A stretch of DNA of 64,000 bases from Polytrichum commune (Eukaryota; Streptophyta; Polytrichopsida; Polytrichales; Polytrichaceae), in assembly GCA_950295325.1 (NCBI GenBank), contig OX485805.1, positions 19,021,501 through 19,085,500 on the forward strand, written 5' to 3'. A program made the position numbers and the translations under genes. The notes below the pieces were generated by a model. That model was given only the letters and a program-made list of their open reading frames with translations. It had not been told where the DNA came from and did no database searches. Below, piece by piece: positions 41,001 to 52,273 of this stretch; the stretch's first letter is position 1; each line of letters starts with the position of its first letter.

Positions 41001-41224
41001 TTTTTTCATGTTCTCCAACTTCTACCAATTAAATTTACACAATAACATCTCTGTTGCATTAGCAAATCTAAGGTGCAACATCAACAAAAACTAGGTTGAA
41101 AATCAACCTTCCCATCATCTAGTTATGGTTTTGGAAAGTGCATGTTTGTTGATTCCTTGAAAGCATGCATAGGTCTTCCGAATTGTATTCACTATTGAGT
41201 GTAGAGTAGTGAATCAAATTTGAA

Positions 41225-41330
41225 GATGTAGTCCAATCTCTTTGAAACATGTGTGTTTATGGTGTTGTTCTTTGATTTGCACCTAACCACACACCAATCA
41301 AATATAGGGGTTTGATCAATAAAAGTAAAA
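41225..41330 (+). repeat. Dispersed repeat B arm end
   Basis: GTAGTCCAATCTCTT, GGTGTTGTTCTT, CTAACCACACACCAATCAAATA and GGGTTTGATCA match the reductase intron copy and, inverted, 36,990-37,120. With the latter it could be the right end of a 4.3-kb element into which other elements have inserted, but only about 110 bp are clearly paired. Confidence 0.45.
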
Positions 41331-42640
41331 GGGGAAGTGAATCCAACATGCAAAGGTAGTAAATTTCAAAGTTCAACTAAGGCTCCAACTATAATATTCT
41401 TTGCCGCAAGCAACAAAATTTGAGTGACGCCTTGGGGCATTTCAAGATCAAACATTATGAAATATGTATTTGGCAAGAGCAAAAACATTCTCAAGTTGCC
41501 TAGGAAAAAACTCACCCATTTCCTCTTCTGCTCTTACTATGCCACTTCTGCTCTTATAATATCATTGAAAATGACACACACTTTGTATTGGAGTGTCCCC
41601 TATATAATTTTAGTAGAGTTAAGTTACAATCACTATTTGAGATGTAGTTCCAAGAAGTCTTTCAATTGAACCATCAAGTCGATATTGGCCTCTATCTCAC
41701 GGAGGCTACCACACTCCGCCACTCTAGAGATTTAGCCAGTTTGACACCATCATGATGTGCTTTTAGTCCCATAAGCCTCTTGGCTTCCCAGACTTCAAAA
41801 TCAATTTCATTTCATTTGTCATTTATTCCCAAATCTATCTACTTTGTCATTATATCTCGGCCAAATGCATGGCATATATTTCACTTCACTTGGTGGGCAT
41901 GAATAAGTCATGATCAACTGGTGGAAATTTGTAGACTCTGATTCAATCTAAAAATCTGCTTCTAACTCGGCACTAATATTCTAGCAACACTACTTCCCTC
42001 CCTTTAGGGTGAGTTGCCAAGCAACTTAAGGATGTTATGAGGAGAGTCAATGATGAGTTGCGATACCATAGAAGCAAGACATCCAGCTACTCAAGCCATT
42101 TATGGGACATAAAGCGGAGGTTATAGATAAAAAAATTCTCTCCATGAATAGGAAAGCACATGGGAATAGCTGAGAAGTGCTCTCTATTTGGATGAGTGAC
42201 CACTTATTCTCACAATTTGAAGTTCAAGGAAATAAAAGTATGGGAGTTCTAGGGAATGGAAAGCCTTGCCGAACACGGTAAATGCCTTGTCGCCTCTCTC
42301 TTTTTGCCTCACGCAGTTTTATGCTTCACAATAGACATCTCAAGCGATTAGTATAAATCTCGGAATGTGAACATGATATCTAGATGGTTACTATGCAAGA
42401 ATCCATTAACAAAAGAAAACATCTATCGTAACACAGGATTGTCAAATGTTGAAATCTTCCTGTGCAAAACCTGAGTCGATTGACTTTTGACCAATTATCC
42501 CACCAACTACAGGGAAAACAAAATATCACTAAATTACATACATAGCAAGGTACTACACAGTGGCAAAACTACCTTTGACCATCTGCAAACATTTATCTCA
42601 AATTTCAGTGCATACATTGTTCCACAGTTTACCTTGTTTG
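41331..42640. other. Intergenic DNA, nothing recognised
   Basis: No coding frame or repeat boundary was recognised. The distal part may be downstream flank or 3' UTR of the membrane-protein gene. Confidence 0.3.
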
Positions 42641-42642
42641 AG

Positions 42643-42665
42643 ACATGACATGACATGACATGACA
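42643..42665 (+). repeat. ATGAC pentanucleotide microsatellite
   Basis: Four to five units of a pentamer about 570 bp past the stop codon of the TMEM33-family gene. Confidence 0.9.
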
Positions 42666-43228
42666 AGCTCACATTTGCAGTAAGAATACAGGGGGGCAAA
42701 TACTGACCACAATACACATGTCAGGTGAAGGTTCACATATTACATGCAAATCGGATCTCAAACAAGGGCCAACTTTGCAAGTAGAAATAGTGTTCTGACA
42801 TATTCACTGGGGGGAGAGCCCACTTTTGTCATATAGTTGCTATGTCATAGTGCAAAAAGATAATCGAGGATGAAAGGGGAACTGAACAGTAGAGACAGGA
42901 AACAGATGACAACAATATAGATCACTTTTCATGTGCAAATAGAAGAAACGAAACAAATGGTACAACTAGAACTAGAACCTACAACAGTCCGTGATAAGAA
43001 ATTTTGTGAATAATACAGATGTTCAGCTGCAAAATGGACCACCCAGCACCATACATGTGAGGATTGGGTGATAACCTCAAGTATCTGAAAATCCCACACT
43101 GGTCAAGCCTCTGAATGCCGTTCTCACAGATGACATGGCCGCACCTTGACACAATCATGTGCGAAATGATTTTGGAACAGTCCTTGAGAGTAGAGAAGAC
43201 CGTAAGCGCATGTTTGACGATATTGGAG

Positions 43229-46200
43229 CTAATTGAGGAACCAGTTGCGCACATAATCAAGTGGACGTTGCAGAAATGGCGCGAATCGGTTGACCAGTGG
43301 GTTTACACGGGCACCTATCTTAGACCAGAGTTGTTGGTGGTAGATTGAGATGCCAGGTGCCCTGTAGAAGAGCTTCAGCAACTGAGAGCATCATCCCACA
43401 AAGAACACCAACTATTAGAAGAGAAGGAAAAGCATGAGATCGACTCTCCAGCATGAATTTAGGTGACAAAATTTACCAAATGTAAAATTAACTAATGAAT
43501 ATAATTCTCCATTCTAAGCTAGGATAAAATTTCTGCAAAACAGTCCTCCCACATTGTAATATGTACCACAACTGAAAGTTAAAAGAATATACATCATTAT
43601 TTTATTAAGAAAATGCAGTGAGCCATCAACTTTGTGGTAAAAGGGGGAAAGTGGTGATTGTCCAACCTGCCAGTATATTAAGGCTTGCACAAAGTTCCGT
43701 TGAGGGCTGCATCCACAACACAGAAAGATTAAGAACAGATGCGCTTTCTGGAGAAAGTGAATACTCAACTGATCTCAATGCTGTAAACACAAGCTGAGAC
43801 CTCTAGCTGATACACAAAGACTTCAAAAACTACTGCTATCAGCTACTTTCAGTGAAGGCGGATTGCAGTAAAGTCAGGGACAATTCTGTAACAACATTTG
43901 TGAACCACTTTGCAATGTTTCATAAGATCGCCCTCTCCTGTAGAGGGCAGTCAGTACTTTCACCACGAGGATCAGATATACATGACTACTTGAGAGGATG
44001 TGGTTGTGATAGTGGTTGTGATTATGGTTGTCAGACCCACCTTCAACCACAACTGCTCCTTTTTCTGTTTAAACACAACTACTGGCCATAAAAGTTGTGG
44101 TTCAGAAAGTGAACAAAAGTGCTTGGATTGTGGGGTCATATCCCCCATGGTGGTAGGCGTTTCATTTACTGAGAATTCCAACGGTTCCAGTGGGAATGAA
44201 AAATCTAAATTTTATCCATACCTAGCCTAAGTTATATTTGTGCAAGTTTGTAAACAAAAAATATTGGAAATTCTAAATAAACCCAGTGGAATATACATTT
44301 ACTAACCCACATTTCGAAATATACTTATGCTGACATACCAGAAAGTGCAGATTTACAGATATTTAATGAGCAATTGTTTGTAGAGCAATTCAATAATGGG
44401 GAGCAGAACATCAGCAGGACCACGAAGATTGATTTATGTTACACACAGGGACTGCAGTAAACATACCAAGGCACCTAGGACTTGGAGAAATAGTTTGAGC
44501 AGGACACAAGATCTCAAAGTAGAGTGATGGCCTCCTATATCTTCTCCTGTAAATTGGCCTTGAAGTTCTATCCTGATGCCACATAGTAACTACAAACAAA
44601 ACAGAGCCAAAGAAAACTACAAAGCATCCCCAACAATGGTTACACTAGGGGTAGCTGTAGTCATGGTTGTGGTTTAATTTCTTTAGTTCTCTTTCTGTGA
44701 AAAATGCAACAAAAATGCTCACCACAATCACAATCACCCCTACTCAATGTACCCCACTACTCCATATGGTTGACCACCGTGAGCATGGTTATCCATGTTA
44801 ATGTGGCACCATTAGAGAACTTCCAAGGCCAAGGTTTGGGGAGAAAGTTGAGACAACACCTTAACACTGTGATCCAAGGCCAACAAGGACTATTACCGCT
44901 TTAACTTCTTCTCAAGTCCAAGGAATAAACCAGCGATAGATTGCAATTTGAAGTTCAACCCCACCATCAACCACAACCACAAACACAACCATTTGCAAAG
45001 TCCAAGTGTGAATGATAAAAAGAGTTGTTGTGGTTGAATGTGGTGGTTAACCACAACAACAACCACCCTTCGTAGTGTAAACAACCCTTCAACCACCCTC
45101 AACAATGCCTTGTATCGGAGTTGGGCAAGTAGGTGTAGATGTAAGTTGTGGTTGTGGCTGCAATCAATGACCTTCATACCTCCTTATCCCTCCAAAATAG
45201 AACCAAAGTAACCACAACCACCAACCACCATGGTTGTGGTTGTGTGAACAGCCCTTCAGCTTGTTCACAAATAGTAGCTGAACATTTCATCTAATTTCCA
45301 AAAGACACGAACTCAACCAAAGAGAGAGAAAACTCACGTGACAAACATGAATATAAGTGTGAAGCCAATCCCAATCTCTGCATTAGCACTTATTGTGTAT
45401 AGCATCGTCTGATTATTCACCAGCAACTCGCATGGCGTTTGTAGATACCTCCTGTTCAATGCCAAACCAATAAACAGAATTGATGCAAGTGCAAAGTCCA
45501 TCCATATCTAACATACCATATTAATTCTTATATGCTCTGTGAACTAGCAATAGCAAAACAAATGCACTCCCATGTGCTGGGAACAGTTGTGATCAGATAA
45601 TTTCAACAATGGAGATAAAAAAAAAAAACATGTCCTGATTGAATGCATACTTGTAAATGTGACCAGTGTTGAAATTTCTTCTCAGAATCACTGCTACTTG
45701 CTCCAATGATCGAAGGAAGACAGGGATCACCGCAACTGCATACATCAGAGCTTTTCAGAACTTGAGCACTGGTACTATTAACATGCAGATATCTTCATCA
45801 AAGAATCTGAATGCAGTTCAAGTGTCAACTCAAGGGCAACTTAAGGACAATCCTTATTAAGGTTTGACGTGTCTACTGATGATGTGTTGAGTATTGACCA
45901 ATGAGATACTCAGAAAGACTGACTTACATTTCACTGGGTTGATAGATGAGAAGAAAATGAGGGAGAACATAAATGAGAGGAAATTCTTGGAAGGCACTAC
46001 TGTTTGCATCCATTCTTGCAAGCCTTGGAGATTCCAAGTGCGAGGTCTCTGCAAAACAATCATCAACCATTCCCTACGTCAGTAATTGATCATAACATTT
46101 GTATCTCAAGATAGTGTATTAGAGTGGAAAAAGCCATTTTGTACCATTCCTAGATCCAGTTCTCAAGTATGTAAGTGTCTTCATAGCTAACTTCATAACA

Positions 46201-49200
46201 TACCATATGCTATGCAGCTCAAGCACAGAGAAAATTTGTTACTTACAGCAGCCACAACATAGAAATATGACACAAATACTTGAACTATTTAAAGCCACCC
46301 ATGATTCTGCACTAGAACTTAATTTAAAAGCACAAATAAGAGGATGAATAATCAAAACCACCAGTCCCTCTTGATCCATTGGTCCCTATGGTTCACATTA
46401 CAATCTAATCCTCCACATCGTTGACAAACTTCCCCTGATAGTGCACACACGTGTCAAATTTTTTAGAGTGGTAGATAGAGCTGCAGAGTAATTCATTCAA
46501 CAACATTATGTTATATTGACCTTTAAACAATTAGGGAAAGTGCAGAATGCATCATACTCGATTTTCCTGGTACAGACAATGAGCGCATGCAATGGCTGAA
46601 CCTGCCAACGAGAAGCGGTAGCCACGGTCTACAATACCCCTTGGCAGAAAAGGGAATATGGCAAACACTGCCATCACGACCACCTGACAACCAGTAAACA
46701 AAGGATGTCAGAAGAGACTAATACTTTGCAGAACAAATAAAAGCCTCACAGAGCAATATGCAGCACTAAAATAAGCATCCATTGTGTGCCTTCAGAACAA
46801 TTAAAACCATGAAATAGACCTATTTATTCTGGACCAGATGTGGCCTATCACATACAAATACCACAGGAACAAAGTTCAATGCCCCCTGTTCTGGGAATCA
46901 GGTCCATAGGACAAACCAAGACTTGCTAGCCCTATAACCTAGGCAGCTAAGGAATTTAAGCAAAAGGCATGTGAGAGATACCCAAGCGTTGTTCAACAGT
47001 TGAAAAGACTTCTGGTCAAGCTTCAAAGTGCCATCAACTTGAGGTGAAGGTCTTGCTGCTGGCCGAGGTGGAATACTTCCTTCTGTGCTACGTGCTGGAC
47101 CACCTGAATGTCCTCACAGCACACATAACAAATTAGTAACTGCCCACTCACTGAGGCAGAATCCAGCCTATCACAACTTAGATGTACATGTAACCCTGGC
47201 TTACACCCACATCAAACACTCACAGTAAATGTCTACCTACAAATTGATAAAATGTTGACTACTGAAGAATGAGAATCTATGATGTCAGCTTTTAGGTAGT
47301 GGTATTTCATCTGGCTGAACATTCAATACAAAATGATGAATCTTGACAGTGATGCTAAACATTTGGAGCACCAACCTTGCAGTGAGATTCTTAGTTGTAC
47401 CTGTATTAACTGATCGTTGTTGTGTTGTTGATGATGTGCGAGGAGGTGCAGAGCTATCCTTCAAGCTTGAAAGAGGCTCTACCTGAAGTTCAGAATCCTG
47501 TCCAAGACAAGTTTAAGTTATTGCCTGGTTCATTTTGAAAGATTTTAGGCCGCAAGAGCATTATAATTACTTGCATGGTTAGATTTTAAAATACTCATGC
47601 AAAATTGACCCATAACTACAGTTCCAAGAAGGGCTTCCAAAACCCTTCACTTTCAAACTAGAAATAATCAAATTAGACAACAGAGAGATAAAAGAACCTC
47701 AAAGCATTTTCCTCTGTCCTCCCAATGTCAACTAGCACCTTCATCTGCAGATTCTTTAAATTAAAGTGCCAGCACTGTATGACCATTGTTTTGACGACAA
47801 TTGCAATACATAAGAACAATATTGTCGTCAAACGCTTGCTTCTAAAAAGTGATTTAAGTGTACACACACATTGACCTACAGGATGTCAGCTAGTGATTAT
47901 AGGTGAGGAGAGCATGACCTAGACCCACTTAAAATTAAACAATTCAGACATGAATAGCAACAGGTGGATCTTGTTGCATCAGTAAAACCGGAAGCCTACT
48001 TCCAGGTTTAAAAATTACCAGCATTTGAAGAAATAATTCTCGTCTACATAATCTTCAAGCCACCAACTAGCTCTTAGACGAAGGTTATGGGATAAGTGTT
48101 TGCACCACAGCCCAAATTATTTGCCACCTGGTGACCGATGAGCTGCCCTTCTCAATCTAGCATTGCCTTCATGGGACCTCTTAAAACTTACTAAATGTTC
48201 ACAAGTGCAGCCTTGTACTCAATAGCCATGGCTTTCTTGCTCTCATCTTTGAGCCATATCTAAGCTAAAAAAGAGACTCACTGAAGTGCGTGTGTGGATC
48301 ACCAAGGAAATTATATTGAAAGAGAGTAAGGTAAAGAATCAGTGTGCCATGTGACATCAACCTCAAAAATCTCCTTCCACCTCTTAGGTCTAGGGAGTGA
48401 TATGTGCACTCTGACAAAGGGATTTATTCCCCCAAATTAAACGACTGCTTTACATAGATGTATACGTGAAGACTAGGGTTTAATGTCAGATATTTTAGTT
48501 TTACAGTAGAGAATTTCAAAGGAGGGAGCATACAATGTAGCGCCATATTGAAGCTAAGACAGGGACTTGCTGAATGCACATGTGGATCAGCAAGGACCTT
48601 AAATTGGGAGAGAGTAAAGTAAAGAATCAGTGTGCAATGTGACATTAACCTTGAAAACTTCCTAGCACCTCTTACATCTCGACAGTGATTTGTGCACTCT
48701 AACATCAGGGATATATTTACACAATCAATTGATTGCTCTACATTGATGTATGCGTGAAAGACTAGGGAATAGTATCAGGAGTTTTATTTACAACAGAGAA
48801 GTTCAAAGCAGGGGAGCATACAATGTATTGAAACAGAGTATAGCAAGGGTTCAGTGTGCAATGTGGCATTGACCTCAAAAACTTCCTGCAACCTTTAAGG
48901 CCTCGAGAGTAATTTTTGCAGTCTGACAGCAGGGATATATTTCTACAACCAATTAACTGCTCTCCCTTGAGGTATACATGAAAGGCTAGGGTTTAGTGTT
49001 TGGACTTTATTTTTACAATAGAGGATTTTAAAGCAGGGAAGCATAACTGTAGTGCCATATCCAAGCTAAAAAATGCACCACCAAGGAACTTAAATTGTAA
49101 CATGACATTGACCTCGAAAACTACCTGCTATATTTCAGGTCTAGAGATTAATTTGTGCAGTCTGACATTAGAGATTCATGTCCACAATCTATTGAATGCT

Positions 49201-49936
49201 CTACAGTGATGTATACATGAAGGACTAGGGTTTAGTATCAGGAGTTTTATTTTACAATAAAGGATTTCAAAGCAGGAGAGCATACGATGTAACGCCATAT
49301 CCAAGCTAAAAGTGGACCACCAAGGAACTTAAACTGCAATGTGATATTAACCTCAAAAACTTCTTGCCACCTTCTAGATCTCGAGAGTAATTTGTGCACT
49401 ATGACATCAGGGATCCATGTCCACAAACAATTGACTGCCCGACATTGATGTATACTTGAAAGACTAGGATTTAGTTTCAGGAGTTTTATTTTACAACAGA
49501 GGATTTCAAGGCAGAGGAGCATACGATGTAGTGCCATATCCAAGCTAAAACATGAACCACCAAGGAACTTGAATTGCAACGTGACATTGACCTCGAAACC
49601 TTCCTGCCACTTTTAGGTCTCGAGAGTAATTTATGCACTATGGCATTAGGGATGTATTTCCACAATCAAATTGACTGCTCTACATTGATGTATACATGAA
49701 ACGCTAGAGTTTAGTGTTATGACTTTAAAATTTACAGTAGAGGATTTCAAAGCAGGGAAGCATACAATGTATCGCTGGTAATACTTGAGCTGGAAATGTT
49801 TCTGGACATCGGGGCGAGTGCTCATTTGCTGCGGGAGAAGCACATTGGACCAGTAATCCGCCCACCGGGAGTCCTTGTCATACTCGTACGCTTCCGCTGC
49901 CGCTCGCCTTTCCTCTTGGCTCTTCTCGCCCCCCAT
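43229..49936 (-). CDS. TMEM33/Pom33-family ER membrane protein (nine exons)
   Basis: Exons 49936-49766, 47497-47401, 47103-46982, 46683-46558, 46048-45928, 45735-45651, 45451-45338, 43706-43667 and 43381-43229 join in frame at GT-AG introns to give 342 aa. That is near the size I recall for plant homologues of TMEM33/Pom33, which shape ER tubules and associate with nuclear pores. Residues 1-57 are a soluble head (EAYEYDKDSRWADYWSNVLL, then HFQLKYYQRYI). Residues 58-130 are a Ser/Thr/Pro/Gln-rich linker. Then come hydrophobic segments at about 131-145 (VVVMAVFAIFPFL), 190-215, and 260-278 (IGIGFTLIFMFV). Conserved landmarks are RPRTWNLQ, LEQVAVILRRNF, NAEIGIGF, QRNFVQALIYWQ and NRFAPFLQRPL. 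I chose the ATG before GGEK; an in-frame ATG nine codons upstream is possible. The family name rests on recalled similarity. Confidence 0.87.
43707..45337. repeat. TMEM33-family gene intron 7 with CCACAA/TTGTGG palindromes
   Basis: Between exons 7 and 8, clusters of AACCACAACCA and its complement recur at about 43,998-44,105, 44,655-44,680, 44,965-45,065, 45,145-45,165 and 45,205-45,245. They pair into many possible foldbacks. A CGTAGTGTAAACAACCCTT segment at about 45,070 resembles the termini of the Tourist-like elements, so the intron may hold nested remnants of that group. Boundaries are unresolved. Confidence 0.4.
48240..49765 (-). repeat. ~240-bp tandem array in TMEM33-family gene intron 1
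   Basis: Units are anchored by the GCATAC(A/G)ATGTA motif at about 48,528, 48,816, 49,041, 49,280, 49,519 and 49,760 (spacing 288, 225, 239, 239, 241), plus a partial unit to about 48,240. Each unit carries CCAAGGAACTTAAATTG, GACATTGACCTCGAAAAC, GTCTCGAGAGTAATTTGTGC, ATTGATGTATAC and AGACTAGGGTTTAGT, or close variants. The gene-proximal anchor is the exon 1/intron 1 splice donor itself, read as ACATT|GTATGC on the minus strand. Most distal units keep this donor-like string. Confidence 0.85.
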
Positions 49937-49966
49937 CGCTGCCACAGAAAACAAAAAAAACAAAAG

Positions 49967-50300
49967 AAAAAATCACACGAGTAAACTCACCGTAACCTCG
50001 CCCCGGCTTGCAACTTTCCTAATAGAAAAGTCCCTAAGCCTCTCCCCCTCAAGTTGTGCAAATGAAACGAAGATTCCGAAACTATTTCTGATCAGTTCCG
50101 TCACCAACATACCTCCAATCGTGCAAACTTTGCCTAATTAAGAAACTCTCGTTCTCTATTTCTGTGTTGTCTTGCTTCTTCCTCTCCGACAGTGTAAAGG
50201 CAGGGCGTTACAGACAAGAGACTATCTACGCGATTCGTAGATATTAAGTTTTACCTGTACCAAATAGGAAGATCTTTGTTTTTACCTGTACCAAACGGGA
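49967..50300. promoter_or_regulatory. Probable promoter/leader of the TMEM33-family gene
   Basis: The stretch immediately upstream of the start codon (minus strand) must hold the leader and promoter by position. No TATA box or other defined element was recognised. A direct repeat of TTTACCTGTACCAAA(T/C)(A/G)GGAA lies at about 50,251-50,300. Confidence 0.3.
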
Positions 50301-51855
50301 ACACAATGGGACGCAAGGGGCTTCCAGAAGGTCAGGAAGGATGATGATGTGGCAACATGATACTCCACGTAACATGTTCAAAATCGGAAGAGTAATAGGG
50401 CTGGGGAGGATATTCTTGAAGAATAATGATGCCTTGCCTTGTTAGTATTACCATTAATAATACCTTCTTAAAAATGAGATTGTGTGCAAAATGTATGCAT
50501 GGGAGTCATGATGCATGGGTTGGAATCTTGGACCGGGGTCGAGTCTTTGAAGTTTGCCGCATTAATGATTTGACAACTTAGTGCAATGATCCTTGGGCGG
50601 GATTCGACAAGTCATGTTTCTTGCTTGAGAATTATAACATAGTGACATGCACATGCCTACAACTAAAGCATGCATTGCAATAAGGATAGATTATGTATGT
50701 CAGGGTGGCCACACACGTTCCAAAATGTCGGTGTCAAAACGGAGTTTGGAAAGCCAAGGTAAAAGAATTTCAGCTTGGACATGTGCCTAACTTCAAGAAG
50801 CTTGATTTCAAGGTTCGTCCCTCGTTTATTGGGTATTAACATCTAGTTTCAACTCCATTTCAAGACAGCGGTTTGGAAAGGCTTGAAACCTCCGTTTCCG
50901 ATCGGAGTTGGAAACAAACAGTTTTAACTGGAGAAATAAAAAGGGATTGGCTTTGAAACCAAGCTCCTCGAAGTTAAGCATGTGTCAAGGCCTTGGCTTA
51001 CCGAATTCCATTTCGGAACCTGCACTTTCAAATGCATATGGCCTTCCCTTCATAGGGAGGGTACAACTGTTGGGTAAAGGTGTGGTTTCCGAATAGGTTC
51101 ACCTAATTTTTATCCAACACTATGTAATTGGTGAACCTCAAAGGATATTTTGCCATGTGTTGTACATTTCCATGCATATCATGTAGAGTTTTTTGGTATC
51201 TATGTAAAGATGTTCATCCAGAAGATGAAAATGCAATGAAATATTTTGAAGTATACGCTTGTCTATTTATATAAAATATATCAAAGATTCCAAATCAATC
51301 TAATGGATACATGCAATTGGGCTCAACAAGCCCTCGACCTAGGAGACTTGTTTTACTAGAGCCATGCATTCAAGATGGACGAGTTTACGCAAACATGACA
51401 ATACTCCAGCCACACCTCCTTACATCAACCATCATTCATTGTCATTCATTATATATGTATAATATTGGCTCTCCATCTTTTTCAAATAAATTATCAACAC
51501 ATGTATTGATTTTCTCATGCATTACAAGATTTGTAATGCATGAGGATGTCATAAAGTGACCAAAGGGAGCACATCACTCATCACTCATGAACTTAATTAT
51601 GATGAAATTCACAATGCCTAACTACAAGTTATGTGGACAAGCGTCGTCACAACTAAGGCATAGATTTGGACAATTAGTAAGCCATCAACTATTTTCTTCA
51701 CCAGAAGAAAATATATTTCAAGTACTTGAGATATTAGGGAAGGGTCTTTAATTTGCCAATGATGGATATTAACTAGCTCTTTGGTCAATGAATAAAAGGG
51801 TGTTCCATGGGATAAGGGCCCATTCTCTTACAATGTCTACTACACATTGTATACC
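50301..51855. other. Intergenic DNA, nothing recognised
   Basis: No gene was recognised. Around 50,730-51,060 there is weak inverted self-similarity (AAGCCAAGG... and CCTTGGCTT), too diverged to call an element. Confidence 0.3.
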
Positions 51856-51857
51856 TA

Positions 51858-52271
51858 CTCCCTCTGTTTCAGAATAAAAGTTATGTCTAGACATAAATTG
51901 CGGTACGCAATAAAGATACATTTGGTGAAATTTTTATCAAACTTCGCCAAACGAACTGGAATGTTGCCAAAAACAATGTAAATGTTGTTGCTAATGAACT
52001 ACCAAGTCAAATAACAGTTTACACTTGTTTAATAATTTATATTTGGACTCGATGGTGTCAACGCACATCAACGCGGTTTTGTGTATGAGCTCGATCGGTG
52101 TCAATCGTCAATGGCGATGAACAGACGTTATTATGAACACCCCTAGCTCACCGGAAAGCGCTTAGTGAGAGCTATGCAACGCACACAGTTTCGTGCTAAA
52201 AGTACGAAAAATGACCTTAATTAAGCCCACGAATTTTCTTAAACATAACTTTTATTCTGAAACGGAGGGAG
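51858..52271. mobile_element. Stowaway-like (Tc1/Mariner) MITE (414 bp)
   Basis: Ends CTCCCTCTGTTTCAGAATAA and the inverted TTATTCTGAAACGGAGGGAG (about 29 bp with one mismatch), flanked by TA at 51,856-51,857 and 52,272-52,273. The CTCCCTCYGTTYC terminus and TA duplication are the signature of Stowaway MITEs, best known from grasses. Non-coding interior. Confidence 0.88.
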
Positions 52272-52273
52272 TA

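Noticed and set aside
49247-49579. A 110-codon minus-strand open frame
   Set aside because: It is a read through two units of the intron 1 tandem array. The repeated peptide pattern comes from the repeat, not from a gene.
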